Shown here one piece after another: positions 1-8,273 of a stretch of DNA of 64,000 nucleotides. Origin of the DNA: VXYL01 sp965199945. GTDB lineage: Bacteria > Pseudomonadota > Gammaproteobacteria > Pseudomonadales > Azotimanducaceae. Numbering within the stretch: position 1 is the first letter of the stretch; every line of letters begins with the position of its first letter. Under the pieces are notes generated by a model, which saw nothing but the letters and a program-made list of their open reading frames with translations, ran no database searches and had not been told where the DNA came from. The stretch spans positions 1,488,001 to 1,552,000 of the forward strand of contig OZ241354.1 in the NCBI GenBank assembly GCA_965199945.1. Direction: 5' to 3'. The position numbers were made by a program, and so were the translations under genes.

Positions 1-153
1 CGCCGCGAGGTGTTCCTTGTCCAGCGCGACGACGGATTCGAAGTCGAGTTCGGCGGCCAGACGCGGGGCGACGAGGCGCACTATTTCCTCGAACAATCCA
101 CGGTCCTGAAGGAGCACCTTGTAGGGTGCGTCGCTGGGTTTCATGCCGTCCAT
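1..153 (-). CDS. Rpn-family PD-(D/E)XK nuclease/transposase-like protein, N-terminal fragment (runs off the left edge)
   Basis: The reverse strand reads MDGMKPSDAPYKVLLQDRGL and continues to the window edge. This matches almost residue for residue the start of the full-length gene at 24028-25140 (MLQPSDPPYKVLFQDPGL). That family, Rpn recombination-promoting nucleases/putative transposases, carries a PD-(D/E)XK nuclease fold. Only about 50 codons are in the window, so the catalytic residues are not visible. Two in-frame ATGs (153 and 144) are possible. A further in-frame ATG at 225 heads a stretch conserved upstream of the second copy, so the true start could lie there. Family assignment is confident by paralogy; intactness is unknown. 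Confidence 0.7.
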   Translation of the reverse strand, partial: MDGMKPSDAPYKVLLQDRGLFEEIVRLVAPRLAAELDFESVVALDKEHLAA

Positions 154-289
154 GGGACGAACTGTGGACGGTTCGGAGGCCGAAGCGGCGGCACCGGGAC
201 GAATTCGCACAACGATTGCAGACATTCGCCACGAGCGGCATCCGTGGAGGGGCCTCAGGCGAGAACATGAGAGCGCAGCCTCCGGTGCA

Positions 290-1480
290 TCAGTCGGGCT
301 GACTGATACGGCTGGCAAGGTGGTTCATCAGCGACGGAATTGGGAAGACCAGATCCGTCGATCCCTCGGCGAGGCTGACGACGCCCTTCTGGATGGCGGC
401 GGTGAGCAGTTGCCGGCCGGTAGCGCTCGTGTCAGCGGCATCCGTCGCCTCCGCCGCTACGCGCCATGGAATGCGCCCATCGCGCTCGCGGGCCATCGCC
501 GCGATTTGGCACAGCGCGATGCCCTCGTCCGGCGAGAACGAGGCCAAGCGGCCTTCGTAGTACGTGCGCCGCGCGTCGTCGCCTTGGGTCATCACCCACT
601 GCCTCGCGTCTTGCGTTTCCAACGTGTCCCAGTTGCGCAACGCGCGCAGGGACGCTTCGACGTAGCCGTGCAGGTGCTGTGGGAACCCCATGCAGACGTT
701 GGCGACTCGTTCCGCCAGATCGGCTGGCATCGCTCGGTTGCCGGCTTTGAGAACGGACTGCCGCACCGCTTCAACGGAATCCTCGTGGGACAGCATGGCG
801 AGCGTAAGCGTCGAGAACCGAGAAATCGTCGGGCTTGGCCGGCCGTCCGTGGTCTGCATCGGGTCTTGGAGGACTTGCCGGCTGTGCTGCAGGCCGGCGC
901 AGAGTACCAGGATCGGGCACCCGTGCGTGCCTTCATGGAGGGTGGCGAGATTCCTGCGCCCGTTGCCGTCGATGTTCTGCACCTCGTCGATGGTGAGCAG
1001 CAGCACCATGCCGTCCCACCAGCCAAGGGCCTTGGATTCGCGCAGCAGCTGGTTCAGCGGCAAGTCCGCCTGCACGCGCAGCTCGAAGCCGGGGCCGCGC
1101 TTCACGGTTCTTCTGATCCACGCGAATGCGCGACTGACCTCCCGCCTCGCGCCCTGAATGTCCTTCGGCACGGCCGACGGAATGCTGTTGAGCAGCGTGG
1201 CGGCGAGATCGCCTGGACGTCCGCCGAGTTCTTCGGCCACCAGCGGCAGATGCACGACTTCCGTCTCGCCGAACCGCCCTTCGCCGGACACCGCTTGGCG
1301 GGCGAACTCCCGCAACAGGCCGGTCTTGCCAATGCCTTGGATGCCGTCGATCAACACCAGGCCGTCTTCCGGATCCTGCTCGCCGATGACGTACTCGAGA
1401 CGCGCATGGAGCGCTGCGAGTTCCGTCCGCCGGCCGGCGAAGTGGAGTGAACGCGACCTGTCTCCGCCAAGCAGCACCAT
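290..1480 (-). CDS. P-loop ATPase, STAND/AAA-like, of unknown role
   Basis: The predicted protein is about 396 residues. It has a Walker A motif GIQGIGKT near residue 50 and a hydrophobic strand ending in DEVQ (LLLTIDEVQNIDG) that serves as Walker B, the layout of AAA/STAND ATPases. It is a clear paralogue of the protein at 48394-49575: both share FAGR..E, G.GKT, HEG/HRGAHGCPI and the FGFP/MGFPQHLHGY block. No nuclease, HTH or membrane segment is apparent. ATG 1480 is preferred over ATG 1489, because a perfect TATAAT at 1488-1493 would place transcription initiation at about 1480 and overlaps the earlier ATG. The gene lies between an Rpn-family fragment and a regulator/nucleotidyltransferase pair, a typical accessory neighbourhood. 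Its function is not known to me. Confidence 0.75.
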   Translation of the reverse strand: MVLLGGDRSRSLHFAGRRTELAALHARLEYVIGEQDPEDGLVLIDGIQGIGKTGLLREFARQAVSGEGRFGETEVVHLPLVAEELGGRPGDLAATLLNSIPSAVPKDIQGARREVSRAFAWIRRTVKRGPGFELRVQADLPLNQLLRESKALGWWDGMVLLLTIDEVQNIDGNGRRNLATLHEGTHGCPILVLCAGLQHSRQVLQDPMQTTDGRPSPTISRFSTLTLAMLSHEDSVEAVRQSVLKAGNRAMPADLAERVANVCMGFPQHLHGYVEASLRALRNWDTLETQDARQWVMTQGDDARRTYYEGRLASFSPDEGIALCQIAAMARERDGRIPWRVAAEATDAADTSATGRQLLTAAIQKGVVSLAEGSTDLVFPIPSLMNHLASRISQPD

Positions 1481-1487
1481 GCGCCTC

Positions 1488-1493
1488 ATTATA
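1488..1493 (-). promoter_or_regulatory. -10 hexamer TATAAT for the ATPase gene
   Basis: A perfect TATAAT on the minus strand ends 7 bases before ATG 1480, so the transcript would begin at or very near the start codon. The -35 region (about 17 bases upstream) has no good TTGACA match. The same arrangement (TATAGT, then 6 bases, then ATG) precedes the paralogue at 48394. Confidence 0.6.
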
Positions 1494-1566
1494 GGCGGGC
1501 GGCGGATTGCTCAGGCCAGACCGGTACGCCACACTACGCATGAAACGAAGGCGCGGACGACACGCC

Positions 1567-1974
1567 ATGGCAGCGACGATCAACCACGGTGGACTCCGGT
1601 TCGCCCATGTGAGCGCCGACACGCTGCGCTACGCCCGCGAGCGCAGCGGACTCTCGCTGACCGAGGCCGCCAAGCGCGTTGGCATCTCGCGTTCGTCGCT
1701 CGCCGCCTACGAGCGGGGAACGCGAACGCCCAGCCTGGAGCAGCTGTTCAGCACATTGGAGGCGCTGAGTTTCGCGGTGCGCATCGAGTTGGAGCCGCGC
1801 ATCCGCGAGCGCGACGGCGTCGCGCGCGGCGACGAGCTGGCGGAGGTGATCCGTTTGGCCGAGCAGTTCCCGCCGCGTGAACGGCCAGTGATTATTCTTC
1901 GGGACATCCTGCGCGACGCGGCGGCCAAGCGCGCTGCTCGCCTTGATCAAGCGGCCGAGACCGACAGGGGTTGA
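1567..1974 (+). CDS. XRE/HTH_3-family transcriptional regulator, probable antitoxin
   Basis: A 135-residue protein with a Cro/C1-type helix-turn-helix at about residues 20-72 (LRYARERSGLSLTEAAKRVG, then ISRSSLAAYERGTRTPSLEQ). The C-terminal tail is acidic and helical. ATG 1567 is chosen because it puts the HTH at the usual distance from the N-terminus; longer in-frame starts exist at 1540 and 1507. It lies 10 bases before a nucleotidyltransferase-fold protein on the same strand, the usual order for an HTH antitoxin followed by an AbiEii-like toxin. It probably represses its own operon. The regulator call is firm; the antitoxin role is inferred from context. Confidence 0.8.
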   Translation: MAATINHGGLRFAHVSADTLRYARERSGLSLTEAAKRVGISRSSLAAYERGTRTPSLEQLFSTLEALSFAVRIELEPRIRERDGVARGDELAEVIRLAEQFPPRERPVIILRDILRDAAAKRAARLDQAAETDRG

Positions 1975-1984
1975 AAAGACGCCC

Positions 1985-2530
1985 ATGGCCCAGCTCGCCG
2001 ACTCGCTGACGGACAAGATGGCGCTCTTGCATGCCGCCTTCCAAGAGTTCGGTCTGGCGCACGCCTTTGGCGGCGCATTGGCGCTGGGATGGTGTACCGG
2101 CAACGGGCGCGCCACGGTGGACATCGACGTCAACGTCTTTGCCGCCACCGATCGAGCCGACGACGTGCGAGCCGCCCTGCCGTCGGGCGTGACCTGCGAC
2201 GACGACGGGTTCAGGGCACTGGTCCGCGACGGCCAGGTGCGCCTCGATTGGCAGGGAACGCCGCTCGACATCTTCCTCGACACCACGGAAATCCACGCCG
2301 AAGCCGCCCGATGCGTGCGCTGGGAGCGTCTCGGCGAGCACTGCCTGCCGTTCCTGTCGTGTTTCCACTTGGCGCTGTTCAAGGCATTCTTCAATCGCGC
2401 CAAGGACTGGGCGGACCTGGAAGCCATGCGCGACGCCGGCACCTTGGATGTGGGGCGCTTGGCGGTCGCGCTGGCCCATCATCTCGGCGAGGACGACGAG
2501 CGCATCAGGTCGCTGGAGGCTCTGGCTTGA
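1985..2530 (+). CDS. Nucleotidyltransferase-fold protein, AbiEii/AbiGii toxin-like
   Basis: A 181-residue protein with the beta-polymerase-type nucleotidyltransferase signature: a GGALALGW helix start at about residues 22-29 followed by the metal-binding D.D pair (ATVDIDVNVF), and a third acidic strand (TPLDIFLDTT). The C-terminal helical part (LFKAFFNRAKDWADLEAM) resembles the AbiEii family's RxKD(W/L)xD region. ATG 1985 follows the HTH gene stop by 10 bases; a TTG at 1943 would overlap that gene. AbiEii-type toxins transfer nucleotides to tRNA in characterised members; activity here is inferred. The last codons overlap the TTG start of the next gene (TTGA). Confidence 0.7.
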   Translation: MAQLADSLTDKMALLHAAFQEFGLAHAFGGALALGWCTGNGRATVDIDVNVFAATDRADDVRAALPSGVTCDDDGFRALVRDGQVRLDWQGTPLDIFLDTTEIHAEAARCVRWERLGEHCLPFLSCFHLALFKAFFNRAKDWADLEAMRDAGTLDVGRLAVALAHHLGEDDERIRSLEALA

Positions 2531-3411
2531 ACGGAAGCACCGAATTGAAGGGAGGGCCGACCTCCCACATCTACTTCTCGCAACGGCTGCGGCTGCACTA
2601 CGTGGACTGGGGCAACGAGGGAGCGCCGCCGATGCTGCTTGTGCATGGCGGGCGCGACCATTGCCGCAACTGGGACTGGGTGGCGCAGGAACTCAAGGAC
2701 GACTACCACATCATCGCGCCCGATCTGCGCGGCCACGGCGACTCGCAGTGGCTGGTGGGCGGCGGCTACGCCACCATCGACTACGTCTACGACATCGCCC
2801 AGCTGGTGCGGCAGACCGGCATCGAGGACATCGCGCTGGTCGGCCATTCGATGGGCGGCTCGGTGGCGCTGGCCTACGCTGGGCTGTATCCGCAGCGCGT
2901 GCGCAAGCTGGTGGCCATCGAGGGCATGGGCATGTCGCCGAGCACCGGCGACGACGCCACGCCCGGCCACGAGCGACTGCTCGACTGGGTGGGCAATCTG
3001 CGCCAGCTCTCGGCGCGGATTCCGAAGCGCTACCCGACGCTGGAGGACGCCTTCCAGCGCATGCAGCAGGCCAATCCGCATCTCACCGCCGAACAGGCGC
3101 GGCATCTGACCATCCACGGCAGCAACCAGAACGAAGACGGCACCTACAGCTGGAAGTTCGACAACTACACCCGCGCCTGGTCGCCGGTGGGCATGTCGCC
3201 GCGCCAGACCTACAGCCTCTACCGGCGCATCGCCTGCCCGACGCTGCTCGTCCATGGCGCGGAATCGTGGGCCTCCGACCCGCAGCAGGATGGACGCCTC
3301 GACTACTTCCAGAACGCCCGATCCATCGGCGTGGACAACGCCGGCCACTGGGTGCATCACGACCAGCTCCAGCGCTTCCTCGAGATCGTCGGCGAGTTCC
3401 TCGATGCCTGA
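2527..3411 (+). CDS. Alpha/beta-hydrolase
   Basis: A 294-residue alpha/beta-hydrolase fold protein. The oxyanion/HG loop is LLVHGGRDHCRNWDW, the nucleophile elbow is GHSMGG, and the C-terminal catalytic His sits in DNAGHWVHHD. The overall layout is that of epoxide hydrolase/haloalkane dehalogenase/esterase-like enzymes; the substrate cannot be read from the sequence. The only sensible start is TTG 2527, which overlaps the upstream stop as TTGA, so translation is probably coupled. The stop overlaps the next gene by 8 bases. The protein aligns with hydrolases from its HIYFSQRLRLHYVDWG segment onward. Confidence 0.85.
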   Translation: MNGSTELKGGPTSHIYFSQRLRLHYVDWGNEGAPPMLLVHGGRDHCRNWDWVAQELKDDYHIIAPDLRGHGDSQWLVGGGYATIDYVYDIAQLVRQTGIEDIALVGHSMGGSVALAYAGLYPQRVRKLVAIEGMGMSPSTGDDATPGHERLLDWVGNLRQLSARIPKRYPTLEDAFQRMQQANPHLTAEQARHLTIHGSNQNEDGTYSWKFDNYTRAWSPVGMSPRQTYSLYRRIACPTLLVHGAESWASDPQQDGRLDYFQNARSIGVDNAGHWVHHDQLQRFLEIVGEFLDA

Positions 3412-4528
3412 GCGCAAGGACGCGCTCGTCAATGCCATCCACGCCAATCCGCGCACCGGCGTGTTCGCGGTCACCGGCGGCGGCAGCGGACTGCTCTCGG
3501 CGCTGCTCTCGGTGCCCGGCGCTTCCGCCACGGTGCTGGAGGCGCACGTTCCATATGCCGGCGCCGCCCTGCGCGACTTCCTCGGCGCCGAACCAAGCCA
3601 AGCGTGTTCCGTCGAGACAGTGCGGGCATCGGCGCTGCGCTGCCTTCTTCGCGCCCGGCAACTCGGCGGCGATTTCGGTTTCGCCATCACCGCATCGCTC
3701 GCCACCAACCGCCCGAAGCGCGGTGCGCATCGTGCGCACTGGGCCTTTCAGGAGGCGGCAACGGCGCGAAGCTGGACATGCAGCGGCGAAGACGCGGTCG
3801 AACACGGCCGGGACGGCGCCAAGCTGCGGCCAGCCGCGCATTGGGGACGGGCCGTGCGCCTAGAAGAAGAGCGGTTCGTGGAGAACGTGGGCATCGAGAC
3901 GCTGGCGTTCTCGCTGGGGGTCGGCGACGAACCCGGCGTGGCCGGCGAGACGGCGACGATTGGGCGCTACGCGGATGTTGTTCTCGGCTCGCGCTCCCAC
4001 ATTGCCGAACGCTCTTTTCCAGCGATTCTGCCTGGCGCCTTCGACCCGCTCCACGACGGCCACCGGCGAATGCGCGCGGACGCTGAACGGCGTCTCGGCA
4101 TGGCCGTCGGCTTCGAGCTTTGCACGGCGAACGTGGACAAGCCGCCGCTCGACTTCTTTGAAGTGCAATCGCGCCTTCGACAGTTCGCGGCAGACGACGT
4201 GGTGGTGACCAATGCGCCGACTTTCGTGGCAAAAGCCCGGGCCCTCGGCGGCGTGACGTTCGTTATCGGCGTGGACACGCTCGCGCGCGTTGCCGAACCA
4301 CGCTACTACGGCGGCACCGCGGCAAGAGACGCCGCGATCGAGGAGATGCGCAGTCTCGGCTGCCGGTTTCTCGTCTACGGGCGCGTCGGCGCCGACGGCG
4401 CATTCAAGACCACCGCGGACCTTGCGCTGCCGCCGACGCTCGCTGGCATGTGCATGGCCGTTGCCGAGGACGAGTTCCGCAGCGATCTCTCATCGACGAC
4501 GCTGCGCGCCGAGAACCGCTGCGGCTGA
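3404..4528 (+). CDS. CinA-like domain fused to a nucleotidyltransferase (NMNAT-like) domain
   Basis: A 374-residue two-domain protein. The N-terminal half (about 1-185) resembles CinA/PncC-type NMN amidohydrolases: VTGGGSGLLSALLSVPGAS, LEAHVPYAGAALRDFLG. The C-terminal half begins with the class I cytidylyltransferase/NMNAT signature GAFDPLHDGHRRM (HxGH-like motif written DGH) and ends with the SSTTLR motif typical of NadD/NMNAT-type enzymes. Together they suggest pyridine nucleotide salvage (deamidation and adenylylation), but the substrate is inferred. ATG 3404 overlaps the upstream stop by 8 bases. The canonical first His of HxGH is replaced by Asp (HDGH), so catalysis may differ. It ends 17 bases from the convergent bamC stop. 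Confidence 0.72.
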   Translation: MPERKDALVNAIHANPRTGVFAVTGGGSGLLSALLSVPGASATVLEAHVPYAGAALRDFLGAEPSQACSVETVRASALRCLLRARQLGGDFGFAITASLATNRPKRGAHRAHWAFQEAATARSWTCSGEDAVEHGRDGAKLRPAAHWGRAVRLEEERFVENVGIETLAFSLGVGDEPGVAGETATIGRYADVVLGSRSHIAERSFPAILPGAFDPLHDGHRRMRADAERRLGMAVGFELCTANVDKPPLDFFEVQSRLRQFAADDVVVTNAPTFVAKARALGGVTFVIGVDTLARVAEPRYYGGTAARDAAIEEMRSLGCRFLVYGRVGADGAFKTTADLALPPTLAGMCMAVAEDEFRSDLSSTTLRAENRCG

Positions 4529-4545
4529 ACGCGGGACGCGCCGCC

Positions 4546-5661
4546 TCAGCCGGCGAACTCGCGCAGCGTCAGCAGCACTTCCTCCGCCAAGTCCACCGCC
4601 AGCGCTTTGCCGTTGCGGGCGTGGACGTGGACCACGGCGCCCTCCTCTCGGCGTTCCACGCGGATCGTCACCGGGGTGTCCTTGCCCGACTCGCCGCCGG
4701 GCACGATGCGCCGCAGCCAGCCGCGCCGCCCGGCGGTGGGAAAGACGGCGCGGTAGGTGGCCTCGTCGCGATCCGCATCGGCGTCGATTTCGGCGCGCTC
4801 CAAGGCCTGACCGACCGTCGCCCAGGCGCGGTCGAAGGACACATGCAGGCGCAGCGACGGATAGCCGCGGTCGTCCTTCACCACCTCCGCCTTGTCCGCG
4901 GCGGCGATGTCTCGACCCACCATCGACACCGGCGCCGCAACGCCGGCGGCGAAGTACTCGGCGAGCTTGGCCACCACTTCGTCTTCCACTTCGGTCGCGG
5001 CTTCGTCCAGTTCGTCGCCGACGCCCAAGGCGCGTTCGTGATGCACATGCACCTCGGTGGAACCGCGCCGAATGCCGCGTTCCACCCGGAAGCGCAGCCG
5101 GTCCCGGCCCGGCGGCACGGCGACGCCGCTGTCCTCTTGCTTGCGGCGGCCGTCTTGAATCGCCGTGCGCACCACGTCGCCGTAGTCTTCGTCCACGACG
5201 ACGACCCAGGCGCTCTCGATGACGCCTTCGCCCGGCTCTTCGCGGCCAACGGCGACGCCGTTCTCGGCGAGGAACTGCTGGATCATCGGCCACACTTGCG
5301 CCGGCGGACGGCCGAGCACGATCCACTGGGCGTCGCCGAGGCGCTGAATGCGCACCGCGTCGAAGTCGCGGCCCACCAGCACGGTGGGCGGCGGCGCATC
5401 GTGCGGGAACATCTTGGTCACCGGCTGCTCGGCGACTTCGGGAATCGGCAGCGCATCCTCGATGTTGAGGCCGGTCAACCCGTCGGGCACGACCAACGGC
5501 GCACCGGGCTTGGCTTCAAGGTAGTCGTCCCGGGGATCGACGAAGAGCCCCTTGTCGTCGCGCATCAGCCGACAGCCGGCGGTCAGCGCAAGCGCCACGG
5601 CCAAACACGCGCCCAAGGCCGCGGTGCGCACCGGGGCCGCGGTGCGCACCGGGGCCGGCAT
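4546..5661 (-). CDS. bamC: Outer-membrane assembly lipoprotein BamC (NlpB)
   Basis: A 371-residue lipoprotein. The signal peptide ends in a lipobox (LALTAGC), and the mature N-terminus continues RLMRDDKGLFVDPRDDYLEA, like the unstructured BamC N-terminus that binds BamD. Two helix-grip domains follow (about residues 90-215 and 245-370). BamC is an accessory subunit of the Bam beta-barrel insertion machine. The gene directly follows dapA on the same strand, the classical dapA-nlpB arrangement of gammaproteobacteria. ATG 5661 is given; an in-frame GTG at 5676 would overlap the dapA stop as GTGA and add MTHPR. The signal region carries a short duplicated PVRTAA motif. Confidence 0.85.
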   Translation of the reverse strand: MPAPVRTAAPVRTAALGACLAVALALTAGCRLMRDDKGLFVDPRDDYLEAKPGAPLVVPDGLTGLNIEDALPIPEVAEQPVTKMFPHDAPPPTVLVGRDFDAVRIQRLGDAQWIVLGRPPAQVWPMIQQFLAENGVAVGREEPGEGVIESAWVVVVDEDYGDVVRTAIQDGRRKQEDSGVAVPPGRDRLRFRVERGIRRGSTEVHVHHERALGVGDELDEAATEVEDEVVAKLAEYFAAGVAAPVSMVGRDIAAADKAEVVKDDRGYPSLRLHVSFDRAWATVGQALERAEIDADADRDEATYRAVFPTAGRRGWLRRIVPGGESGKDTPVTIRVERREEGAVVHVHARNGKALAVDLAEEVLLTLREFAG

Positions 5662-5672
5662 TCGAGGGTGAG

Positions 5673-6575
5673 TCACAGAGCGCCTAGGGCCTCCAACCGC
5701 TTGCGCACTTCGATTCGCGCGCCGGCGGTGAGTTCCACCAACGGCAGGCGAATGCCGCCTTCGATGCGGCCAAGCTCGGCGAGCGCCCACTTGGTGGGAA
5801 TCGGGCTGGTCTCGACGAACAGAATCTCGTGGATGGGCTGCAGCTTGGCGTCGAGCGCCCGGACCTTCGCGTCGTCGCCGTTGACGAACGCTTGGCAGAA
5901 CTGCGCCATCATCGCCGGCAGCACGTTCGCCGTGACGGAAATCGTGCCCGTCGCGCCGTAGCCGGCCATCGTCATGGTTTGCGCATCCTCGCCGGAGAGG
6001 AGCACGAAATCCTCCGGCACCAGCGCTTTGATCTGCGCCACGCGCTCCGCATCGCCGCAGGCTTCCTTGATGCCGACGATGCGATCCACTCGCGCCAGCC
6101 GCGCCACCGTCTCGGCCTGCATGTCGCAGGCGGTGCGCGGCGGCACGTTGTAGAGCACGATCGGCAGATCCACGGCTTCCGCAATGGCGCAGAAGTGGCG
6201 GTACAGACCTTCCTGGGTCGGCTTGTTGTAGTAGGGCGTGACGGAAAGGCAGTAGTCCGCGCCGTCGCCTTGGGCGGCCTCCGTGAACTCGATGGCTTCC
6301 GCCGTGGCATTGGCGCCGGCGCCGGCGACCACCGGCACGCGCCCGTCCACGCGCCGCACCACCGCCTTGACGACCTGCTTGTGCTCGTCGTGGGTGAGCG
6401 TCGCGGATTCGCCGGTCGTGCCCACGGGAACGATGCCGTGGGTGCCGGACTCCAAGTGCCAATCCACCAAGCCGTCCAAGGCCGCCCAATCCACGGCGCC
6501 GGAGGCCTTCATCGGCGTCACCAAGGCGACGAGGCTGCCCTTCAGATCGTCCTTCGCGTTCGACGGATTCGCCAT
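5673..6575 (-). CDS. dapA: 4-hydroxy-tetrahydrodipicolinate synthase
   Basis: A 300-residue TIM-barrel aldolase that condenses pyruvate with aspartate semialdehyde in lysine/diaminopimelate synthesis. Diagnostic motifs are present: GTTGESATLTHDEH, the catalytic Tyr in YNVPPRTACD, and the Schiff-base Lys in GIKEACGDAERV. Length is normal for the family. ATG 6575 (MANPSNAKDDL) is preferred over the upstream in-frame extension, which adds a basic, non-conserved leader. It is followed within 15 bases by bamC, so the two are co-transcribed. Confidence 0.95.
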   Translation of the reverse strand: MANPSNAKDDLKGSLVALVTPMKASGAVDWAALDGLVDWHLESGTHGIVPVGTTGESATLTHDEHKQVVKAVVRRVDGRVPVVAGAGANATAEAIEFTEAAQGDGADYCLSVTPYYNKPTQEGLYRHFCAIAEAVDLPIVLYNVPPRTACDMQAETVARLARVDRIVGIKEACGDAERVAQIKALVPEDFVLLSGEDAQTMTMAGYGATGTISVTANVLPAMMAQFCQAFVNGDDAKVRALDAKLQPIHEILFVETSPIPTKWALAELGRIEGGIRLPLVELTAGARIEVRKRLEALGAL

Positions 6576-6659
6576 CGCCTTCCCGCAATCCAAGTGTCCG
6601 CGCACCTTACTCACGGGCAACCCCAAGGGCAACCTCAAGCGCAACCCGAGAGAGCGCCG

Positions 6660-7748
6660 TCAAGGCCCCTGCGCAAGCCGCTCGGCATCCTGGCTTGGCC
6701 AGGCATTGACGATGGCCTTCAACAAAGTGGCGAGCGGGATGGCGAAGAAGACCCCCCAGAAGCCCCAGATGCCGCCGAACACGAGCACCGCGACGATGAT
6801 GGCGATGGGATGCAGATTCACCGCCTTGGAGAACAACAACGGCACCAGCACGTTGCCGTCCAAGGCCTGGATGACGGCGTAGACGACGATCACCACCAGG
6901 AAATCCGTCGTCCAGCCGAATTGCAGCAGCCCGACCGCCGCCACGGGGATGGTGACGACGGCGGCCCCGACGTAGGGAATCAGCACCGAGACCCCCACCA
7001 GCAAGCCGAGCAGCGCGGCGTAGTTGAGGTCCAGCAGCGAGAACGCCAGGAACGTGACCACCCCGACGATGGCGATCTCCACGACCTTGCCGCGCATGTA
7101 GTTGCCGATCTGCACCCCCATCACGCGCCCCACCTGATCGAGCAGGCCGCGCTTGCGCGGCAGCAGGCGCATCAACGCCGCCAGCATCCGCCCCTTGTCC
7201 TTGAGAAAGAAGAACAGCGCGATGGGCGCCAGCACGACGAAGATGAGCAGCCCCAGCACGTTCGGCAGCTGCGCCACCAGCTGCTGCAACAGCGCCCCGC
7301 CGAGATTCGTGACCTGCGGCGTGAGCGAGGCGATCCACTCGTCCACGGCGTTTTCCGAGAAGATGTCCGGGTAGCTGCGGGAGAGATCCCGCGCCAGCTC
7401 GCGCAGCCGTTCGATGAATCCCGGCAGCGCGTTCACCAGATCGCCAAGCTGCGCCCACACCAGCGGCAGCACGCCGACAAGGAGCGCGATCAGCGCCCCG
7501 AGAAAGAACACCTCCACAAGGCAGATGGCGACCAGCCGCGGCATCCGCAGCCGCTCCAGCTGCGCCACCGCGCCTTCGAGCAGAAAGGCGAACACCAGGC
7601 CGGTGAGAATGGGCGCCAGCACGGTGCCCAACGTAATCAGCACAAGGAAGGCGCCGACCACGGTAACCACCACGAAGATGGCCTCTTCGTTGGAGAAATA
7701 GCGGTTGATCCAGTCGCCGATGACGTCGACGAACTTCACCGATCGCAT
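6660..7748 (-). CDS. AI-2E transporter/PerM-family permease
   Basis: A 362-residue inner-membrane protein with about eight hydrophobic segments. It shows the family's conserved C-terminal block (YAVIQALDGNVLVPLLFSKA, then VNLHPIAII). An amphipathic central region rich in LVNALPGFIERLRELARD separates the second and third membrane groups, as in PerM/YdiK/TqsA relatives. The transported substrate is not predictable; AI-2 export is only one documented role. It shares the strand with tusA upstream and dapA downstream; a perM-like gene beside a sirA/tusA-like gene is a common gammaproteobacterial pairing. Confidence 0.85.
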   Translation of the reverse strand: MRSVKFVDVIGDWINRYFSNEEAIFVVVTVVGAFLVLITLGTVLAPILTGLVFAFLLEGAVAQLERLRMPRLVAICLVEVFFLGALIALLVGVLPLVWAQLGDLVNALPGFIERLRELARDLSRSYPDIFSENAVDEWIASLTPQVTNLGGALLQQLVAQLPNVLGLLIFVVLAPIALFFFLKDKGRMLAALMRLLPRKRGLLDQVGRVMGVQIGNYMRGKVVEIAIVGVVTFLAFSLLDLNYAALLGLLVGVSVLIPYVGAAVVTIPVAAVGLLQFGWTTDFLVVIVVYAVIQALDGNVLVPLLFSKAVNLHPIAIIVAVLVFGGIWGFWGVFFAIPLATLLKAIVNAWPSQDAERLAQGP

Positions 7749-7790
7749 GGCGACGCCCTTGCGCCTTGCCTACGCCGCGCTTCGCGGCGG

Positions 7791-8024
7791 TCAGTCCTTC
7801 TTCCGCAGCAGGTAGGTGTAGCGCCCGTCGTTCTCCTCGGACTCGAGGAGCGCATGCCCGCTCTGCTCCGCGAACACCTGGAAATCCCGCACCGAGCCCG
7901 GATCGGTGGCAATCACCCGCAACTGCTCCCCCGGCGCCAACGCATTGAGCGCCCGCTTCGCCTTGAGCAACGGCATCGGGCAGTTCAAGCCCGTGGCGTC
8001 GAGTTCTGCGGTGGCGGCAGGCAT
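7791..8024 (-). CDS. TusA-family sulfurtransferase
   Basis: A 77-residue protein with the TusA/SirA fold signature: LDATGLNCPMPLLKAKRAL contains the active-site Cys in CPxP, followed by LRVIATDPGS and the C-terminal YLLRKK strand. TusA-like proteins carry persulfide sulfur for tRNA thiolation or related pathways. ATG 8024 (MPAATAEL) is preferred; an in-frame ATG at 8042 would add six residues. The gene stands just upstream of the permease gene on the minus strand, with a 42-base gap. Confidence 0.85.
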   Translation of the reverse strand: MPAATAELDATGLNCPMPLLKAKRALNALAPGEQLRVIATDPGSVRDFQVFAEQSGHALLESEENDGRYTYLLRKKD

Positions 8025-8042
8025 GAACGCATTATCGCACAC

Positions 8043-8273
8043 GGATGCGGTGGGGTTCGTTCACACCCCGCTGCCCCGCGAAGAAAAATCGACGCGAGGC
8101 GAGCTCTGCGCGTCGCCGTAGCGTAGGCAGTGCCCTGCCCCACCTTTGCCCGGCCCGGCTCTTCGACACCCGGCCCTTCGACTCTGGCGACTTCAGCGAC
8201 TTTACGGTAGGGTGCGCTGCTTGATGAACGGCGTACGCCCCTCCAGCGACCTCCGAGCAGTTCCCAAACGGCC
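8043..8273. other. Intergenic region between divergent tusA and the zinc-receptor operon
   Basis: This 231-base spacer between divergent genes must hold both promoters. I found no convincing sigma-70 pair and no AT-rich Zur-type palindrome by eye. It should be searched if zinc regulation of the downstream receptor is of interest. Confidence 0.4.

Noticed and set aside
4546..6588. A 680-codon extension of bamC through dapA
   Set aside because: The first 300 codons are a shadow frame of dapA; the lipoprotein signal begins at 5661.
5829..8126. A 765-codon plus-strand frame
   Set aside because: Antisense to dapA, the permease and tusA, all clearly real.
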